From: Burkholderia ambifaria AMMD
Lineage (GTDB): Bacteria > Pseudomonadota > Gammaproteobacteria > Burkholderiales > Burkholderiaceae
Length of the DNA: 64,000 nt
Direction: 5' to 3'
Assembly (NCBI RefSeq): GCF_000203915.1
Contig: NC_008392.1
Location: 62,001-126,000 of the forward strand
The translations under genes and the position numbers were made by a program. A model generated the notes under the pieces. It was not told where the DNA came from, ran no database searches, and saw nothing but the letters and a program-made list of their open reading frames with translations. Numbering within the stretch: the first letter of the stretch is position 1; the number at the start of each line of letters is the position of its first letter. Shown piece after piece: positions 56,235 to 64,000 of this stretch.

Positions 56235-56267
56235 CCTTACTTTAAGGTAAGGCGAACCGAAAAGCAA
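56235..56267 (-). promoter_or_regulatory. Toxin-antitoxin promoter with overlapping operator
   Basis: On the minus strand TTGCTT (56267-56262) and TAAAGT (56244-56239) are 17 bases apart. CCTTAC and GTAAGG at 56235-56252 form an inverted repeat covering the -10 box, a fitting site for the antitoxin. Confidence 0.6.
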
Positions 56268-56366
56268 GGATGGTGCATGTCCCGCGGATGGGGAAGGCAT
56301 CACGCTGTGCGACATTGGCGTGGCTGTACCACTGATTGAACGTCGCGGCCCGAGGATGGTTCTCTG

Positions 56367-57527
56367 TCATGCTGGCCTGCCAGATGCCCCGTCACCGGGC
56401 ACGCGCGTGTGCCCCGGAGGCACTGTGACGTGCGGCTTCTCCGGCAACATGTAGCCATCGGGCACATGCGCACGACCGGTACGCAGCGAGACCGGATGCA
56501 TGGCGGGTTTGGAAGGCGGCACGGGCACCGATATCACAGCCTTAGCCGCATCGATCAACGTCTTCTTGTCGCCATTCCACTTCGGCAGTCTGGCCGGCGG
56601 CAGCGGCAATACCTTGTCCAGGTTCGGCAGACGAAGGTCCGGATCGCGCTCGAGACGGTCGGCGAGAATGATGTAGCGCTCGGCACGGGCGCGATCCTTT
56701 GCGTTACCGGCCACCGGATCACCATCATCGAACGCGCCGAACAAATACGCTGCACTCCTAGCGCTGCCGTACTTCACCCCGTCATGCAGAATTCTGAGGG
56801 CGCGTTCGCTGTCTTCGCCTAGCGACTTGTCGGACCCAACGAGTGTTGTCCCGAGCGCATACGCTGCATCTCCATTCCCCTGCGCAAATCCACACTCGAG
56901 CATCTGAAGCGCAATCTTGCGATTACCCCAGAATCCCGCTTTGGGATCGTCATACACGGCATCCATCTTGCCGCCCAGATATGCCATCGCATTCGGGTTG
57001 CCCATATCGGCAGCAAGTTGCCGGAACCCATACGCGCGGCTCGCGTCCTGCTTCACGCCCGTCCCGTTCATGTAATACGTGCCCATCAGGTCATAGGCCG
57101 CAGGTACGCCGAGTTTCATTGCCTGCTCGACAATCTGCACGGCACGTTCCGAATCTCGATCCACGCCATCGCCCTGAGCGTACGCATTCGCCAGATTCAA
57201 CATCGCCTTCCAGTGCTTGCGCTCGGCGGCCTTCGTCCATAGATCGACAGCGCCCTTGTAGTCGCGCTGGTTCGGCCACAGCAGCGAACTGGTGAGCGCC
57301 ATCGCTTGCCGGTTCCATCGATCCGCGTCCTGATCGGTCGGCGGAACGACGTCGGCTTCATGCTTGCACTCGAATGCGGCGCGATGAGGGTTGAAGGCAG
57401 TCAGCGACATGTTGCGGGGCAGCGCATCGTTGCGCGAGCAGGCCGCACACCCGACGAGCAGAAAAACGCAAGCCCATCGGATCAAGCCGATACGGTCGCC
57501 GGCGATCGGATGCAATTGAGTTCGCAC
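56367..57527 (-). CDS. Sel1-repeat lipoprotein
   Basis: A 386-residue protein. The N-terminus (VRTQLHPIAGDRIGLIRW, then WACVFLLVGCAAC) looks like a lipoprotein signal with a Cys shortly after the hydrophobic stretch. Sel1/TPR-like helical repeats of about 36 residues follow (KHWKAMLNLANAYAQGDGV; AAYDLMGTYYMNGTGV; DAAYALGTTLVGSDKSLG). The C-terminal 80 residues are Pro-rich and unique. No ATG fits: GTG at 57527 or TTG at 57515 are the best starts. It is probably periplasmic and binds proteins. GC is below the local average. Confidence 0.75.
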   Translation of the reverse strand: MRTQLHPIAGDRIGLIRWACVFLLVGCAACSRNDALPRNMSLTAFNPHRAAFECKHEADVVPPTDQDADRWNRQAMALTSSLLWPNQRDYKGAVDLWTKAAERKHWKAMLNLANAYAQGDGVDRDSERAVQIVEQAMKLGVPAAYDLMGTYYMNGTGVKQDASRAYGFRQLAADMGNPNAMAYLGGKMDAVYDDPKAGFWGNRKIALQMLECGFAQGNGDAAYALGTTLVGSDKSLGEDSERALRILHDGVKYGSARSAAYLFGAFDDGDPVAGNAKDRARAERYIILADRLERDPDLRLPNLDKVLPLPPARLPKWNGDKKTLIDAAKAVISVPVPPSKPAMHPVSLRTGRAHVPDGYMLPEKPHVTVPPGHTRVPGDGASGRPA

Positions 57528-57938
57528 GATATCGAATACCTGAAAAATGAACGGACTGCTGGCGTGCGCACCAGGGATGCGGATACAAAAGCCCGGACGG
57601 CAAGCCCTTGTTCCGGGTAATTTCACCGCCCCTCGGCAATGGCGCCGAACCGAAAAAGCACCTCGCCAACGCTGCGCCGATTTTAGGCGATGACCCTTGA
57701 TCCGACCATCACGCGACAATTGTTGACTGTCCTCCCGCGCCCGAACTGGTACGATGCGCGTCGCGTCTGCGATGCGCCCAGGGACGCCTGATCGTTCCCT
57801 TTTTCGATCCCCCGCGCGCGCCTCTTGCCGCGCCGAATCGCAGGCCCGGCCTCTCGTTGAACCCCGTAGCATCTCGGCGCCGCCCCACCCGGCGCCGTTG
57901 CAGCAACCGTTGGAGTGGCGCACGTCGCGCCTGCAAGC
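57528..57938. other. Intergenic region between the Sel1 gene and the small membrane protein
   Basis: 411 bases. The Sel1 frame stays open leftward without a plausible start or family sequence, so I read it as noncoding. It must hold two divergent promoters. TTGACT occurs at about 57724, but no -10 box lies at the right distance. Confidence 0.45.
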
Positions 57939-58094
57939 ATGAAGAAACTGAAGCAGCACATCATGACCCTGAGCGGCAAAGACCGAACGCCGATGGTACG
58001 CGCAGGCGCGCTGCTGTTGATGGCCGGCCTGCTGTACCTGCTGTGGCCATCCGCCGAAACCGCCTACCTCGCGATGGAGTCGGTGATCCGCTGA
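57939..58094 (+). CDS. 51-residue single-pass membrane protein
   Basis: MKKLKQHIMTLSGKDRTPM is a basic, cytosolic-looking start, then VRAGALLLMAGLLYLLWPSA is one hydrophobic helix, followed by a short tail. It ends 38 bases before the Trp leader peptide. Ribosome site is poor (no clear GGAG), so confidence is moderate. Function unknown. Confidence 0.55.
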   Translation: MKKLKQHIMTLSGKDRTPMVRAGALLLMAGLLYLLWPSAETAYLAMESVIR

Positions 58095-58120
58095 CGCGCA
58101 CGGCGACCCGGGCCCTGCGC

Positions 58121-58126
58121 TATACT
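58121..58126 (+). promoter_or_regulatory. -10 box for the trpS leader (leaderless start)
   Basis: TATACT differs from TATAAT at one base and stands six bases before the leader ATG. Transcription would start at or within a base of that ATG. No good -35 box is seen. Confidence 0.5.
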
Positions 58127-58132
58127 CGCGCC

Positions 58133-58176
58133 ATGGAAATCAAACCTGCCTCGCCGAACGTGCATCGCTGGTGGCG

Positions 58177-58183
<7 letters not shown>
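58133..58183 (+). CDS. Trp leader peptide of the auxiliary trpS
   Basis: ATG at 58133 encodes MEIKPASPNVHRWWRA and stops at 58183. Two adjacent Trp codons (58169-58174) lie near the end, the classic position in attenuator peptides. No ribosome site precedes it, but the -10 box six bases upstream suggests a leaderless mRNA that starts at this ATG, as is known for rhizobial trpL. It is followed by mutually exclusive hairpins before trpS. Confidence 0.75.
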
Positions 58184-59317
<1,134 letters not shown>

Positions 59318-59666
59318 GCGGTGACGGCGGCGGGCATCGCCGTCGTGCGACATGTGCTTCCAAAACGAGCGCCGGCACGGGACGCGACCGGCGACAATTT
59401 GAAACATTTTGCGCCGGCCGTCCTTTCAACGAGAATGGCCGATTTCGCTGGCACCACAGTGCCGTTCGCGCGCCACCATGCAGCACGCGTCAGCGATCCT
59501 GTCGCTCTCGGGCGGCTCGTGTCCCGGCGCCCACGCCACAGGGAGCGTTCCTGCGAAATTGACCCGCAAAGAGGACTTCATTAACTTGAGCCGCCATCGA
59601 TAACTACGGCGAACGGGGGCGTTACAGCACGTGCGGTTCGCTTCGCCGGCATTCCGAGGGCGCCAA
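59318..59666. other. Intergenic region between trpS and the STM2901-like gene
   Basis: 349 bases. A 7-bp hairpin GACGGCG/CGCCGTC sits just after trpS but has no T run. GC falls toward the right end, where the low-GC island begins. I see no gene. Confidence 0.5.
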
Positions 59667-60095
59667 ATGAATACCTATCGCTACCAGGACCAGCACAACC
59701 TGAGTCCGATCGAACTGTTCTTCCTGATTGCCGTAGATGAAACCAGCAAACAAGCAGGTATAGACGATCTGGAAGCAATTATCCTGATTCTGTCTGGTCT
59801 ACCGATTCTTCCCACCCGAGCCAAGCCGCTCGGCGCGACTCAAGGTACATCCGTTGCATCAGTCATGTCCCGGTCGATATTTCGGTATGAATTCAGGCAC
59901 AAGGTATTACCGACCGTCACATTGAATAGCATCAAGCGGTTGCGGATAATTCTGACACACCGACTTGCGGTGTTTGTGGGACGGACAATACCTGGAGTCG
60001 GTTGGGTGCTGCTTGCCAAGGACACCTTCCATATTGTCCGGAACACCGTTTACCAGTACAACCAGATCGCGAAACCGGAGGACAGGATTCTGTAA
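59667..60095 (+). CDS. STM2901-family protein
   Basis: A 142-residue protein. YRYQDQHNLSPIELFFLIAVDE, DLEAIILILSGLPILPTRAKP, GATQGTSVASVMSRSIFRYEF and IAKPEDRIL match the STM2901 family I know from Salmonella. It has one or two weakly hydrophobic helices (TIPGVGWVLLAKDTF). Function unknown. GAGGG precedes ATG 59667. Its base composition is clearly less GC-rich than the flanks, a sign of transfer. The next gene's ATG shares the last base of its TAA stop. Confidence 0.8.
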   Translation: MNTYRYQDQHNLSPIELFFLIAVDETSKQAGIDDLEAIILILSGLPILPTRAKPLGATQGTSVASVMSRSIFRYEFRHKVLPTVTLNSIKRLRIILTHRLAVFVGRTIPGVGWVLLAKDTFHIVRNTVYQYNQIAKPEDRIL

Positions 60096-60445
60096 TGGAC
60101 GACCGCCACATTTGGGAAGCGCTGGAAGCATTCGTGCGCCAGGAAGCTGCGGTATCGAGCAAGCGCCAGATTACCGTGGACACGTCGCTCACCGACGATC
60201 TCGGACAAACCGGAGACGACGCCGACATCTTCATGGAGCGATTCTTCGCCCGTTTCGAGGTCGAACGTGGCGACTACGATTTCGGGCGTTACTTCCTGAT
60301 GGAAGGCGAGGGGTTCCTGTATCACGTGGTCCGCAAGTTCATCCTCAGGAAACCCCATACGTTCAAACGTGACGCATTGACCGTCGGCATGCTGTGCAAG
60401 GCGGTATCGCTAGGCGTGTGGGACTCGGCGGCGATCAAAAGCTGA
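60095..60445 (+). CDS. DUF1493 protein (acyl-carrier-like)
   Basis: A 116-residue acidic protein. TVDTSLTDDLGQTGDDADIFMERFFARFEVE (in parts: TSLTDDLGQTGDDADIF) is the DUF1493 core, reminiscent of acyl carrier proteins but without the DSL serine. DFGRYFLMEGEGF follows. DUF1493 and STM2901 genes occur next to each other elsewhere, so the pair is conserved. Function unknown. It overlaps the upstream stop by one base. Confidence 0.8.
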   Translation: MDDRHIWEALEAFVRQEAAVSSKRQITVDTSLTDDLGQTGDDADIFMERFFARFEVERGDYDFGRYFLMEGEGFLYHVVRKFILRKPHTFKRDALTVGMLCKAVSLGVWDSAAIKS

Positions 60446-60502
60446 TACGCCCGCACCGTCATCGACAAATGCACGACCGATCTCGATTCGTTCGCGCGCC
60501 GC

Positions 60503-61423
60503 TTACGTAATCTGGTACGTCGACGCCGGCACGAATTCCTCCGGCATCGCGCGATCCCCAAGCTCCAGCACCGACCGTTCGATCGTGCGCGCCATCGCGT
60601 CGAGCGCCAGCGCGTTCGGCGCGAGCCCGAACGGCTCGGCCACCTCGTTCGCGATCGCTTCGAGCGCGATCAGCGTGTACGAAATGAATACGCAGATCAG
60701 CGGCGTGAAGAACTCCGTCGAATCGACGAGACCGAACGGCAGCAGCACACAGTAAGCATAGACAGTGCGATGCAGCAGCACGCTGTATGAAAACGGAATC
60801 GGCGTGGTGAGGATCCGCTCGCAGCCGCCCACCGCCCGGCCCAGCTCGACCAGTTGCGCATCGAACATCCAGCACGTCGTGTCGCCGCCAGGCGCGCGGC
60901 CCAGCGCCCGGACGATCCCGCCGCGCAGTTCATCGAGAATCGCGACGGGCTGGTAGCACTTGTGCGCGAACGCGGCGGCACGCTCGGCGCCGAGGATGCG
61001 TTGCAGGTCCTGCGTCGCATCGGTATGACGCAGCTGATGTTTCAGCGCATACGTGAACGCGATCAGCAGATCGGCGAGCCGGTTGCGCTCCGCGTCGCCG
61101 ACGCTGTCGGGCAGGTAGCGGTGCAATTGCGACGTGACGGTGCGCGCCGCGATCAGCAGGTTGCCCCACAGAAGCCGCGCCTCCTTGAAGCGCTCGAAGC
61201 TCGCGTTGTTGCGAAACGCGAGGAAGATCGCGAGCGCGAGCCCGAACAGCGTGAACGGCGCGGTGTTCAGCGGAATCTTCTCGCCGAAGATGCGCCCGTT
61301 CGTGAAGACCGCCAGCGTGCTGACGATTGCCATGAACACGAGTTGCGGAATGATCGACTGCAGCACGGAGCCGTTCCATACGAACAGCATCCTGAGCCAG
61401 TTTTGTCGTGGTCTGACGATCAT
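60503..61423 (-). CDS. Bestrophin-like channel (YneE family)
   Basis: A 306-residue membrane protein. IVRPRQNWLRMLFVWNGSVL, PFTLFGLALAIFLAFRNNASFERFKEARLLWG (in parts: FLAFRNNASFERF) and TPIPFSYSVLLHRTVYAYC are the conserved bestrophin segments, the last lining the pore neck. It has four main helices and forms pentameric anion or cation channels in bacteria. Physiological role is unknown. It is the gene after cydB, 100 bases away, on the same strand. Confidence 0.88.
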   Translation of the reverse strand: MIVRPRQNWLRMLFVWNGSVLQSIIPQLVFMAIVSTLAVFTNGRIFGEKIPLNTAPFTLFGLALAIFLAFRNNASFERFKEARLLWGNLLIAARTVTSQLHRYLPDSVGDAERNRLADLLIAFTYALKHQLRHTDATQDLQRILGAERAAAFAHKCYQPVAILDELRGGIVRALGRAPGGDTTCWMFDAQLVELGRAVGGCERILTTPIPFSYSVLLHRTVYAYCVLLPFGLVDSTEFFTPLICVFISYTLIALEAIANEVAEPFGLAPNALALDAMARTIERSVLELGDRAMPEEFVPASTYQIT

Positions 61424-61523
61424 GGTGTGGTCTCGACTGCCAGGGAAATACGTGATGCCGGCGCCCGATGTGCGACGGCCCGCGCGTGGCGGGCCGCTAT
61501 CGGAGCGATACCGGGTGCATCGC

Positions 61524-62531
61524 TCAGTGATAGCCGATGTCGCCCTCGCGCACCTTGCCGCGGAACACGCGGTACTGCAGCGCGTTGTACACGAGAATGA
61601 CCGGCAGCACGATCACCGTGCCGATGAGCGCGAACAGCTGGCTCGAATGGCTCGACGACGCCTCCCAGATCGTCAGCGACGGCGGCACGATGTTCGGCCA
61701 GATGCTGATCACGAGCCCGGTGTAGCCGAGGAACACGAGCGCGAGCGTCAGCAGGAACGGCGTCGCCTCGTGCTGGCGCTTCACTGTATGAAAGATGCCC
61801 CACACGCACGCGGCGACGAGGATCGGCACCGGCAGGAACCAGCCGAGGTAGCCGCTGCCGAACCAGCGGTGCGCGACCGCCGGCAGCCCGATCACGGTCC
61901 ACAGGCTGACCACGCCCATCACGGCGAGCAGCACGCCCGCGAGCGGCTTCATCAGCACACGCATCTTGCGCTGCAGTTCGCCATCGACTTTCAGGATCAG
62001 CCAGCCGCAGCCGAGCGTCGCATAGGTGACGAGCACGCCGATCCCGCAGAACAGGCTGAACGGCGACAGCCAGTCGAACGGCCCGCCTGCGAACTGGTGG
62101 TCCACGATCCGGATGCCCTGCAGCAGCGAACCGAGCACGATCCCCTGGCAGAACGCGGCAAGCGCGGAACCGCCGATGAACGCGAGATCCCACAGGTGCT
62201 GCGTGCGGTTCGCCTTCGCGCGCAACTCGAACGCGGCGCCGCGGAAGATCAGCCCGACCACCATCAGGATCAGCGGCAGGTAGTTCGCCGGCAGCAACGT
62301 CGAGTAGACGACCGGGAACGCGCCGTACAGGCCCGCGCCGCCGAGCACGAGAAAGGTCTCGTTGCCGTCCCACACCGGCGCGACGGTGTCGAGCATCACC
62401 TGCCGCTCGGCCTTCGCATCGAAGAACGGAAACAGCAGCCCGATGCCGAGATCGAAGCCGTCCAGCATCACGTAGATGAACACGCCGAGGCCGATGATCG
62501 CGGCCCACACGACAGGAAGATCGATCTGCAT
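61524..62531 (-). CDS. cydB: Cytochrome bd-type quinol oxidase subunit II
   Basis: A 335-residue, nine-helix inner-membrane subunit. LPVVWAAIIGLGVFIYVMLDGFDLGIGLLFPF (in parts: VMLDGFDLGIGLL) is the CydB N-terminus, and PVWDGNETFLVLGGAGLYGAFP is the other hallmark. It supports subunit I in oxygen reduction. It starts three bases after cydA, so they are co-translated. Length is normal. No cydX-like micro-ORF was found behind it. Confidence 0.94.
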   Translation of the reverse strand: MQIDLPVVWAAIIGLGVFIYVMLDGFDLGIGLLFPFFDAKAERQVMLDTVAPVWDGNETFLVLGGAGLYGAFPVVYSTLLPANYLPLILMVVGLIFRGAAFELRAKANRTQHLWDLAFIGGSALAAFCQGIVLGSLLQGIRIVDHQFAGGPFDWLSPFSLFCGIGVLVTYATLGCGWLILKVDGELQRKMRVLMKPLAGVLLAVMGVVSLWTVIGLPAVAHRWFGSGYLGWFLPVPILVAACVWGIFHTVKRQHEATPFLLTLALVFLGYTGLVISIWPNIVPPSLTIWEASSSHSSQLFALIGTVIVLPVILVYNALQYRVFRGKVREGDIGYH

Positions 62532-62534
62532 GGC

Positions 62535-63935
62535 TTACTCCGCTTCGTTGACGTTCAGCGGCGTGGACAGCGCGCTCTTGCGCAGCCCCGGATGCCGGTG
62601 CAGCTCGATATACCCGGCGTGTGCGGCCGGCCCGCGCTTCATCAGGTTCAACATGTAATAGATCCCCGTTCCGAATACCAGGAAATACACGACCACGAAG
62701 ACCAGCAGCGACACGCCGACCTGCTGCGCGGTAAGCGGGGAGACCGAATCGACGGTGCGCAGCACGCCGTACACGGTCCACGGCTGCCGCCCGACCTCGG
62801 TCGTGATCCAGCCGGCCAGCAGCGCGATGATGCCCGACGGCCCCATGCACACGACGAACCACTGGAACCAGCGGGTTTCATACAGGCGCCCGCCCTTTCT
62901 CAGCAGCAGCCCGAGCAGCGCGGTGAGCAGCATCAGCATCCCGAGGCCGGCCATGATCCGGAACGTCCAGAAAATGATCGGCGAATACGGGCGGTCCTGC
63001 GGCGCGAATTCCTTCAGCCCGCGGATCTCGCCGTCCCAGCTGTGCGTGAGGATCAGGCTGCCGAGGTGCGGCACCTGGATCGCATAGCGCGTCGTTTCTG
63101 CCTGCATGTCGGGCAGGCCGACAAGATTCAGCGCGGTGCCGCCCTTCTCCGTTTCCCACAGCCCCTCGATCGCCGCGATCTTCGCCGGCTGGTATTCGCG
63201 CGTGTTCAGCCCGTGCGCGTCGCCGACGACGATCTGAATCGGCGCGAGCAGCAGCAGCATCCATAGCGCCATCGAGAAGCTGCGCTTCACGGGCTCGTCG
63301 CGACGCCCCTTGAGCAGATGCCACGCGCCGCACGCGGCAACGATGAAGCCCGCGACGATGAACGCCGCGATCGTCATGTGCACGAGGCGATACGGGAACG
63401 ACGGGTTGAAGATGATCTTGAACCAGTCGACCGGCACGACGAGGCCGTTCTCGATCTTGTAGCCCTGCGGCGTCTGCATGAAGCTGTTCGACGCGAGAAT
63501 CCAGAACGTCGAGATCAGCGTGCCGACCGCGACCATCAGCGTCGCGAAGAAGTGCGCGCGCGGGCTGACGCGCTGCCAGCCGAACAGCATCACGCCGAGG
63601 AAGCCGGCTTCGAGGAAGAAGGCCGTCAGGACTTCGTAAGTGAGCAGCGGGCCGGTGATGTTGCCCGCGACGCGCGAGAAGCCCGCCCAGTTCGTGCCGA
63701 ACTCGTAGGCCATCACGACGCCGGAGACGACGCCCATCCCGAAGCCGATCGCGAAGATCTTCGACCAGAACTGGAACATCGATTTATAGGCGGCGTCGCC
63801 GGTGACGAGATAGCGCCATTCCAGCACCGCCAGAAAGCTCGCCATGCCGATGCTGATCGCCGGAAACACAATGTGGAACGACACCGTGAACGCGAATTGC
63901 AATCGTGCGAGATGGAACGCATCGAAGATTTCCAT
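62535..63935 (-). CDS. cydA: Cytochrome bd-type quinol oxidase subunit I (short Q-loop, CIO-like)
   Basis: A 466-residue protein. ARLQFAFTVSFHIVFPAISIG has the haem His, and GRQPWTVYGVLRT is the quinol-site GRQPW motif. It is about 55 residues shorter than E. coli CydA because the Q-loop is short, as in cyanide-insensitive CioA. It oxidises quinol and reduces oxygen, probably when oxygen is low or under nitrosative or cyanide stress. The promoter region is mostly beyond the window end. Confidence 0.94.
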   Translation of the reverse strand: MEIFDAFHLARLQFAFTVSFHIVFPAISIGMASFLAVLEWRYLVTGDAAYKSMFQFWSKIFAIGFGMGVVSGVVMAYEFGTNWAGFSRVAGNITGPLLTYEVLTAFFLEAGFLGVMLFGWQRVSPRAHFFATLMVAVGTLISTFWILASNSFMQTPQGYKIENGLVVPVDWFKIIFNPSFPYRLVHMTIAAFIVAGFIVAACGAWHLLKGRRDEPVKRSFSMALWMLLLLAPIQIVVGDAHGLNTREYQPAKIAAIEGLWETEKGGTALNLVGLPDMQAETTRYAIQVPHLGSLILTHSWDGEIRGLKEFAPQDRPYSPIIFWTFRIMAGLGMLMLLTALLGLLLRKGGRLYETRWFQWFVVCMGPSGIIALLAGWITTEVGRQPWTVYGVLRTVDSVSPLTAQQVGVSLLVFVVVYFLVFGTGIYYMLNLMKRGPAAHAGYIELHRHPGLRKSALSTPLNVNEAE

Positions 63936-64000
63936 GACCGTAATTTGCTCGTGGTTGTGAGGACGTCAGCTCGAAGCAGGAAATCGCGCGACGGCTTCGC

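Noticed and set aside
59323..59344. Hairpin GACGGCG/CGCCGTC just after trpS as an intrinsic terminator
   Set aside because: No T tract follows, so I list it only in the intergenic description.
61495..61520. Palindrome CGGCCCGC/GCGGGCCG after cydB as a terminator
   Set aside because: No T run on the minus strand; could be a chance GC palindrome.

Overview
The window looks like a large replicon of a Burkholderia cepacia-complex-type betaproteobacterium. It has very high GC, strong G/C third positions, DUF4148, BON, MocR and LysR proteins, a NepI-like exporter and a short cyanide-insensitive-type cytochrome bd. Most genes have ordinary AAGGAG-type ribosome sites. No rRNA, tRNA, CRISPR array or insertion sequence was recognised.

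Region 1 (1-2.4 kb) holds the start of a LysR gene, a small secreted DUF4148 protein, a NepI-like MFS exporter with a clear terminator, and a receiver-only response regulator.

Region 2 (2.4-37 kb) is the most striking part. It is a dense stress, envelope-glycan and signalling block. It carries UdgX with an Nramp-like transporter, then a seven-gene run from BON down to a ferritin-like protein. Next come GT4-UXS and PIG-L-GT2 pairs with a hybrid kinase and two sigma-54 activators. A tightly overlapping seven-gene glycan operon follows (SDR, HAD phosphatase, two GT9 heptosyltransferases, carbamoyltransferase, GT2, GT4-like). The block ends with a BON protein plus an ABC exporter fused to a kinase-like module and a receiver, a second hybrid kinase, a zinc alcohol dehydrogenase with a Csp-like copper protein, and a Rieske/FAD reductase. 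Seven perfect sigma-54 (-24/-12) elements of form GGCAYG-N4-TTGC lie in the right orientation upstream of these genes, with several weaker ones. I infer that the block is one RpoN regulon served by the two enhancer-binding proteins it encodes.

Region 3 (37-49 kb) contains a MocR regulator, an eight-copy octamer repeat, a DUF1269 protein, PsiE, a DyP peroxidase-encapsulin nanocompartment pair, a ClpG/ClpK-like disaggregase and a YdeP-like molybdopterin oxidoreductase. This is a protein-quality and oxidative/acid-stress set.

Region 4 (49-55.4 kb) is a catabolic cluster: NCS1 permease, LysR, M20 deacylase, DUF1028, RidA and a flavin monooxygenase. Region 5 (55.5-57.6 kb) has a VapBC-type toxin-antitoxin pair with an operator over its promoter, and a Sel1-repeat lipoprotein. 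Region 6 (57.9-59.3 kb) has a small membrane protein and an auxiliary type II tryptophanyl-tRNA synthetase. The synthetase is preceded by a probably leaderless Trp-Trp leader peptide and a complete attenuator. Region 7 (59.6-64 kb) has a low-GC STM2901/DUF1493 pair, a bestrophin-like channel and cydAB.
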